64,000 bases of DNA from Candidatus Gastranaerophilales bacterium HUM_1 (GTDB taxonomy: Bacteria > Cyanobacteriota > Vampirovibrionia > Gastranaerophilales > Gastranaerophilaceae). The notes below the pieces were generated by a model. That model did no database searches, was not told where the DNA came from, and saw nothing but the letters and a program-made list of their open reading frames with translations. The translations under genes and the position numbers were made by a program. How positions within the stretch are numbered: the first letter of the stretch is position 1; the number at the start of each line of letters is the position of its first letter. This document shows positions 60,911-64,000 of this stretch, piece after piece. Where the stretch lies: positions 1 through 64,000 of the forward strand of contig DAAY01000008.1 of assembly GCA_002103105.1 (NCBI GenBank). Direction: 5' to 3'.

Positions 60911-61462
60911 ATGGAAAACAATATAACATTTACCGCAAAATTTATTTCCCCTGTGACAGTCAAAAAACTCGCTACGGGAGGGGAATATATCCCAACAACA
61001 GTTAATGCGGTTGAATTATCTGCAAATAACAAGAATGATTTAAAATCTTTAGAATCAATAAAAAAATTATGGGGAAAAGATTCTTACGCAGGAGAAATTT
61101 ATGAAGATGCTCTTTTTGTGAACGATTATTATGAAGAATATAGACCATCATTTTATGCAATAACTAAACAAAAAGATAATTTTGAAACGTTACAACCAAA
61201 AGATATATTAAGTCTTGCTGAAACACAAACTACTTTTGGGAAAATTAAGTCATTAGATTACTTACAAACAAACCCAGAATTTTTGAACAAATTTAAACCA
61301 ACCCTCAAACAGATTGGCTCAGCAATGCTCGGACTAATTGAAAATATCAATAAAGGGCGAAGAATTGAAGTTAATCCCGCATCTAGTGCAAGAACTTTTT
61401 ACTTGAAACACGAATATAAACCAATACAAGAAAATGCCCACACTCTTTACAAAGAAGTATGA
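60911..61462 (+). CDS. Unknown protein with N-terminal TFTAKF motif
   Basis: 183 residues from ATG 60911, MENNITFTAKFISPVTVKKL (F7-T-A-K10). The rest is soluble and mixed; a region ILSLAETQTTFGKIKSLDYL, then KPTLKQIGSAMLGLIENINK. No known domain. GAGG eight bases before the ATG; an earlier ATG at 60881 lacks a site. A strong terminator follows. It lies in the duplicated-border island and shares the motif with four other proteins in the window. Confidence 0.65.
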   Translation: MENNITFTAKFISPVTVKKLATGGEYIPTTVNAVELSANNKNDLKSLESIKKLWGKDSYAGEIYEDALFVNDYYEEYRPSFYAITKQKDNFETLQPKDILSLAETQTTFGKIKSLDYLQTNPEFLNKFKPTLKQIGSAMLGLIENINKGRRIEVNPASSARTFYLKHEYKPIQENAHTLYKEV

Positions 61463-61488
61463 TGTTTTTGATTACATATATAATCAAA

Positions 61489-61516
61489 AAAAAGAACCTC
61501 TAATGAGGTTCTTTTT
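61489..61516. terminator. Bidirectional terminator between the unknown gene and the antitoxin gene
   Basis: 12-bp perfect stem AAAAAGAACCTC (61489-61500) / GAGGTTCTTTTT (61505-61516), loop TAAT. Confidence 0.92.
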
Positions 61517-61560
61517 AATAATGGTTAAACTTCACATACGGTTTAAATTGTCGAAAATCG

Positions 61561-61899
61561 TTAAATTGCTTTTTGTGCCGAGATTTTTAAATCGTATCCT
61601 AAACCTGCAAAAATCCTATGTAAAATTTCTATACTTGGTATCATTTTATGAGAAAAAATCTTGTATAGTGTAATTCTATGAATTCCAATTAATTTTGCAA
61701 AATCACAAATAGTATAATTTGCCTCAATTAAGGGTTTCAAGTTGTAAATTAAATCATTAACATCTTTGGTAGTTGAATAATCTTCCAAGAGACTTTCAAG
61801 CCACATTTGTGCATATTCAGAGTCATTCTTTAATTGTTCTTGTAAATTGTCCTGATACCTTGGGAATTTTTGCAATAATTTTTGTTCTTTTTTATTCAT
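61561..61899 (-). CDS. higA: Antitoxin with HTH domain (HigA / addiction-module antidote type)
   Basis: 112 residues. The C-terminal half is an HTH (YTICDFAKLIGIHRITLYKI, then FSHKMIPSIEILHRIFAGLG), resembling the probable addiction module antidote family (TIGR02684). The N-terminal half (about 1-50) is acidic/helical, suitable to bind the toxin. It lies 22 bases downstream of the toxin gene, the reverse gene order of HigBA systems. It should repress the pair by binding the palindrome before the toxin gene. Confidence 0.8.
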   Translation of the reverse strand: MNKKEQKLLQKFPRYQDNLQEQLKNDSEYAQMWLESLLEDYSTTKDVNDLIYNLKPLIEANYTICDFAKLIGIHRITLYKIFSHKMIPSIEILHRIFAGLGYDLKISAQKAI

Positions 61900-61921
61900 A
61901 AGTTAATCTCACTTTCAAATA

Positions 61922-62233
61922 TTATTTTCTTGAATTATAATCATTCAAATATTTTTTAGCAGTTTCAATATCTTTACTTTGTTTAGATTTGTTGCCACCT
62001 GTAAATAGCAAAACTATTGTATTTTCTATTTCGGTATAATAAATTCTCAAACCATTATCAAATTTAAGTTCGTAAAGTTCTTCAGAAAGTCGTCTATTAT
62101 TACCATACAAACCTCGTTCAACTTTTGATAATCGTTTATCAACAATAAGCCTTAAACTTTTATCAAGTGAACAATACCATTCGAAATATGGTATTTTATT
62201 ATCAATTGTTTGGTAATAAATAATTTCTTTCAC
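61922..62233 (-). CDS. higB: Toxin, RelE/HigB-like (Gp49-like addiction module killer)
   Basis: 103 residues from a GTG start. Matches the Gp49-like/TIGR02683 killer family by its ending: ELYELKFDNGLRIYYTEIEN, VLLFTGGNKSKQSKDIETAK and KYLNDY. These are mRNA interferases working on the ribosome (family knowledge). No ribosome binding site; a -10 TACAAT lies seven bases before the GTG, implying a leaderless message. Paired with the antitoxin 22 bases downstream. Confidence 0.82.
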   Translation of the reverse strand: MKEIIYYQTIDNKIPYFEWYCSLDKSLRLIVDKRLSKVERGLYGNNRRLSEELYELKFDNGLRIYYTEIENTIVLLFTGGNKSKQSKDIETAKKYLNDYNSRK

Positions 62234-62239
62234 ATTTAT

Positions 62240-62268
62240 ATTGTAGCATATAGGCTACAATGTTTCAA
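62240..62268 (-). promoter_or_regulatory. Toxin-antitoxin promoter with palindromic operator
   Basis: Minus strand TTGAAA (62268-62263), 17-base spacer, TACAAT (62245-62240). A palindrome TGTAGC (62242-62247) / GCTACA (62254-62259) overlaps the spacer and -10, the expected place for autorepression by HigA. Confidence 0.65.
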
Positions 62269-62354
62269 GTGTAGTTTTGTTACAATTTAGCAATTTTGAA
62301 AAAGAAAAATACTTTATATATACATAGGGGATAAATAAGGAGTTTTCTATGGGA
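62248..62354. repeat. 107-bp direct repeat, left copy, upstream region of the ART-like gene
   Basis: About 102 of 107 bases match 63287-63393 (offset 1039). The left copy ends with TAAATAAGGAG and the ATG of the gene at 62349; in the right copy that ATG is ACG. Confidence 0.88.
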
Positions 62355-63287
62355 ATAGCAAAAGTTGCATTCAATTTTATAGTGAAAAATGGCAAAGGTG
62401 AACTTGTCAAAAGTACGCTACTGCATTCTAAACCACCCCAAATACCAATAATTAAAGGTCTAAAATATAAGCCAATGAATGTTGATACTATTCAGATATC
62501 ACATTTATCAAAAATTGATAATTCCACGATAAAAGCATTTTTAGATTTGGGCATTAAAAAAAAGGACGCTGAAATCTTAACTAAAACATGTCCTCCTGAA
62601 GAACTGCTTGAAACTCTTAAAATGTACAAAGAGACTTGCGGTTCTTTGGACAAAGTGATACCTGCTTTGATTGAAGAATATAATACACTTTGCCGACCAT
62701 TTGGACGGGGGTTAAATTTAGGTGGTTATAATTCGTATATTGGTTATCCAAAAGAATTCGGTAATATAAATATTATGACATTAACACGCAAACATCGTGC
62801 GTTAAAAGAATTTAAAAATGGAGAATTAAAATGCAAGCAATTGCCAGAAAGTGTACGGCTTACAGAAGAAGAAAAAGTTCAAAAATCATTAGTTGATAAA
62901 GCATTTAAGGAAATAAAAGGCACTGAATATGACATGTTCCAGTATAGAGGGGAATGTCTTAGTGAAGACTCTCCTAGTTTTATGAAATTAAAAAACTTGA
63001 AAAAAGGAGATGTTTTTGACATTCCTGGCTATGCTTGGACAACCGATTCCTCTGAATATGCTTTTAAAACTTATGCAGGCGGAACAAAAGATATGCTAGA
63101 ATTTTTTAAGAAATGGAATATTAAGCATCATATTTTATGCCCAGAAGGTACAAAAATATTTGCATCACGGTCAAGATTAGGGCAGGAATTTATAATGCCT
63201 TGCGATAGCAAAATGAAACTTGTCAAAAAAGTTATTGATAAAGAAAATCGAGAAATAATTCTATATACTGAACATATACCTTCTTAA
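62349..63287 (+). CDS. Candidate ADP-ribosyltransferase-like protein
   Basis: 312 residues. The C-terminal half resembles ADP-ribosyltransferases of the R-S-E class: R200 in FQYRGE, a strand-turn AWTTDSSEYAF (T231, T232; STS-like), and a loop SRLGQEFIMP with Glu 280. The first Glu/Gln of the usual ExE/QxE motif is Gly. Spacing (R200 to E280, 80 residues) and HHILCPEGTKIFASRS before the Glu are right for ART toxins. The N-terminal half (about 40-115) is helical and unknown. No signal peptide. Strong ribosome binding site AAGGAG. Neighbours a toxin-antitoxin pair; a toxin or effector role is inference. Confidence 0.55.
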   Translation: MGIAKVAFNFIVKNGKGELVKSTLLHSKPPQIPIIKGLKYKPMNVDTIQISHLSKIDNSTIKAFLDLGIKKKDAEILTKTCPPEELLETLKMYKETCGSLDKVIPALIEEYNTLCRPFGRGLNLGGYNSYIGYPKEFGNINIMTLTRKHRALKEFKNGELKCKQLPESVRLTEEEKVQKSLVDKAFKEIKGTEYDMFQYRGECLSEDSPSFMKLKNLKKGDVFDIPGYAWTTDSSEYAFKTYAGGTKDMLEFFKKWNIKHHILCPEGTKIFASRSRLGQEFIMPCDSKMKLVKKVIDKENREIILYTEHIPS

Positions 63288-63393
63288 TATAGGCTACAAT
63301 ATTTCAAGTGTAGTTTTGTTACAGTTTAGCAATTTTGAAAAAGAGAAATACTCTATATATACATAGGGGATAAATAAGGAGTTTTCTACGGGA
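63287..63393. repeat. 107-bp direct repeat, right copy
   Basis: Copy of 62248-62354 with about five differences; it begins at the last bases of the ART-like stop codon and includes the promoter-proximal palindrome half, ribosome binding site and mutated start (ACG). Confidence 0.88.
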
Positions 63394-63483
63394 TTTGGCT
63401 TGTATGTTGCGAAATTTAGTGGTAAATATTTAGGCTTATATACCAAAAAAGATGTGCCAGTTTCTTTTGATTCCAAGACCTAA
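63388..63483 (+). pseudogene. Stub of a second gene downstream of the repeated upstream region
   Basis: Reading from the ACG that replaces ATG: (M)GFGLYVAKFSGKYLGLYTKK, DVPVSFDSKT, stop TAA 63481. The first part (to about 63442) looks like the beginning of a real protein beginning MG, as in the gene at 62349; the rest comes from the duplicated symporter sequence read in another frame. So a related gene was cut off by the duplication or insertion. Confidence 0.5.
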
Positions 63484-63513
63484 TGCGATGAGAATCTGCA
63501 TGTGAAGCTTCAT
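63436..63513 (-). pseudogene. 5' fragment of the symporter gene
   Basis: Minus strand ATG 63513 reads MKLHMQILIALGLGIKRN, then WHIFFGI and stop TAA 63436, identical to the start of the symporter at 60704 for 24 residues. It is a duplicated gene start with its promoter region but no body. Confidence 0.85.
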
Positions 63514-63583
63514 TTTAATTTATCCTCTTAATTCTTCTTACTATAAACTATGTGATGAGCTTATTATACAATCTTTTCTTAAA
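63443..63583. repeat. 141-bp direct repeat, right copy
   Basis: Matches 60634-60774; two mismatches seen. Right border of the accessory island. The remaining gene-free stretch to 63704 is AT-rich with nothing recognised. Confidence 0.9.
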
Positions 63584-63704
63584 TTTTTCAAATGTTGTAA
63601 TCGAAAAATAATATACATATAGGAAGAAGTTAGTTGGTTGATTTTGATTTTATTATATTATTTATAATTTGAATGTGCATCTAATAATCTTCAAGTTAAG
63701 AATA

Positions 63705-63733
63705 AAAACCCTCTGTAAAATAGAGGGTTTTAT
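63705..63733 (-). terminator. Terminator of the gene at 63737
   Basis: 10-bp stem AAAACCCTCT (63705-63714) / AGAGGGTTTT (63722-63731) with T/A runs on both sides, directly past the minus-strand stop. Confidence 0.85.
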
Positions 63734-63736
63734 TTT

Positions 63737-64000
63737 TTAAGCTATTGTTTGTAGTTTATTGCCTGTATTTTTACCATAGCGAGCTACTAATTCATCTTCA
63801 GTTAAGATTTTTGATTCCCATTGTGCATTAGGAATAGTTGGTTTGTATTTGACTTCATATGTTCCATCTTTCAGTGGTGTAACATCCGTAGTAGAACCCA
63901 TCATTACAGGAATTTCTATTTGTTCGCCTTTACTTGTTGTTACAATTTGACGCACTCCTGGGTTATTTTTCGCATAACTAACGCTTCCAACACTTGCCAT
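63737..64000 (-). CDS. Small unknown protein at the window edge
   Basis: 87 residues; the ATG lies on the last three bases of the window, so the true start may be further upstream. Sequence has Thr/Val/Lys-rich strands (VRQIVTTSKGEQIEIPVMMG, TDVTPLKDGTYEVKYKPTIP) and a helical end (ILTEDELVARYGKNTGNKL). No domain recognised. A terminator follows its stop. Confidence 0.6.
   Translation of the reverse strand: MASVGSVSYAKNNPGVRQIVTTSKGEQIEIPVMMGSTTDVTPLKDGTYEVKYKPTIPNAQWESKILTEDELVARYGKNTGNKLQTIA

Noticed and set aside
63294..63476. Minus-strand open frame in the right repeat region
   Set aside because: It runs across two repeat copies and antisense to a plus-strand stub; no ribosome binding site and no plausible protein character.
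1..64000. CRISPR array, tRNA or rRNA genes, complete insertion sequence or integrase
   Set aside because: Searched by eye on both strands; none found. Repeats seen are the palindromic families and the two direct repeat pairs listed.

Overview
The window is AT-rich (roughly 30-35% G+C by eye), uses the standard bacterial code (TAA, TAG and TGA all end genes) and is densely coded on both strands. It looks like chromosome of a non-photosynthetic gut cyanobacterium of the Melainabacteria/Vampirovibrionia, most likely Gastranaerophilales. The basis is: (i) ATP synthase genes in cyanobacterial order a-c-b'-b-delta-alpha-gamma, with two different b-type subunits and without beta/epsilon; (ii) several pilin-like proteins with the N-terminal motif FTLAEVLITLGIIGVVAA typical of this group; (iii) NifU/NifS as a two-gene Fe-S system; (iv) Kdo genes, implying an outer membrane; and (v) a sodium-pump decarboxylase and dicarboxylate symporter, which fit a fermentative life. 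No photosynthesis gene, tRNA, rRNA, CRISPR array or complete insertion sequence was seen. The lineage is inferred, not proven.

Layout. 0.1-2.2 kb: nifU-nifS. 2.3-9.2 kb: a repeat-containing secreted protein, a giant AsmA-like envelope protein, cca and rsmE. 9.2-10.3 kb: a broken DUF559 endonuclease between GC-rich palindromes, then a pilin-like gene. 10.4-20.3 kb: rqcH, a small unknown gene, aspS, zinc-ribbon and 30-residue micro-proteins, mnmG, an fmt-like gene, a membrane protein, mtaB and an HTH regulator. 20.4-25.5 kb: a second pilin-like gene, the detached ribosomal block rpsE-rpmD-rplO-secY with its own promoter and structured leader, then leuC. 25.6-31 kb: a three-gene operon of two unknown membrane proteins and a GH13 enzyme. 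31-34.1 kb: kdsD-kdsC-queD-uppP and a small gene. 34.1-39.1 kb: atp operon. 39.2-43.2 kb: birA-oadG-oadA-oadB, a sodium-pumping decarboxylase with its biotin ligase. 43.3-49.6 kb: small unknowns, a degenerate PurN-like protein with a Cys-rich tail, ilvB, exported coiled-coil proteins, rph and a PHP phosphoesterase. 49.6-50.7 kb: a third pilin-like gene whose 5' end is filled with dispersed repeats and preceded by a run of nine G on the coding strand. 50.7-60.7 kb: dedA, speB, ligA, a SIMPL protein, apt, a GT2 enzyme, hup, cupin, yidD, yraN and a DAACS symporter. 60.6-63.6 kb: an accessory island. 63.7-64 kb: a small gene at the window edge.

The most unusual region is the island at about 60.6-63.6 kb. 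It is bracketed by 141-bp direct repeats (two mismatches) that duplicate the 5' end and upstream region of the symporter gene. Inside are a small protein with an N-terminal F-x-A-K motif, a HigBA-like toxin-antitoxin pair with a palindromic operator, a candidate ADP-ribosyltransferase (R/TT/E signature), a second 107-bp repeat of that gene's upstream region, and the stub of another gene.

Other signals worth a second look: the possible phase-variable pilin gene; a short N-terminal F-x-[AG]-K motif shared by otherwise unrelated proteins; a shared C-terminal motif in two pilin-like proteins; RNA hairpins that would hide ribosome binding sites (2.3 and 58.35 kb); the structured rpsE leader; and several genes whose -10 boxes imply leaderless mRNAs.
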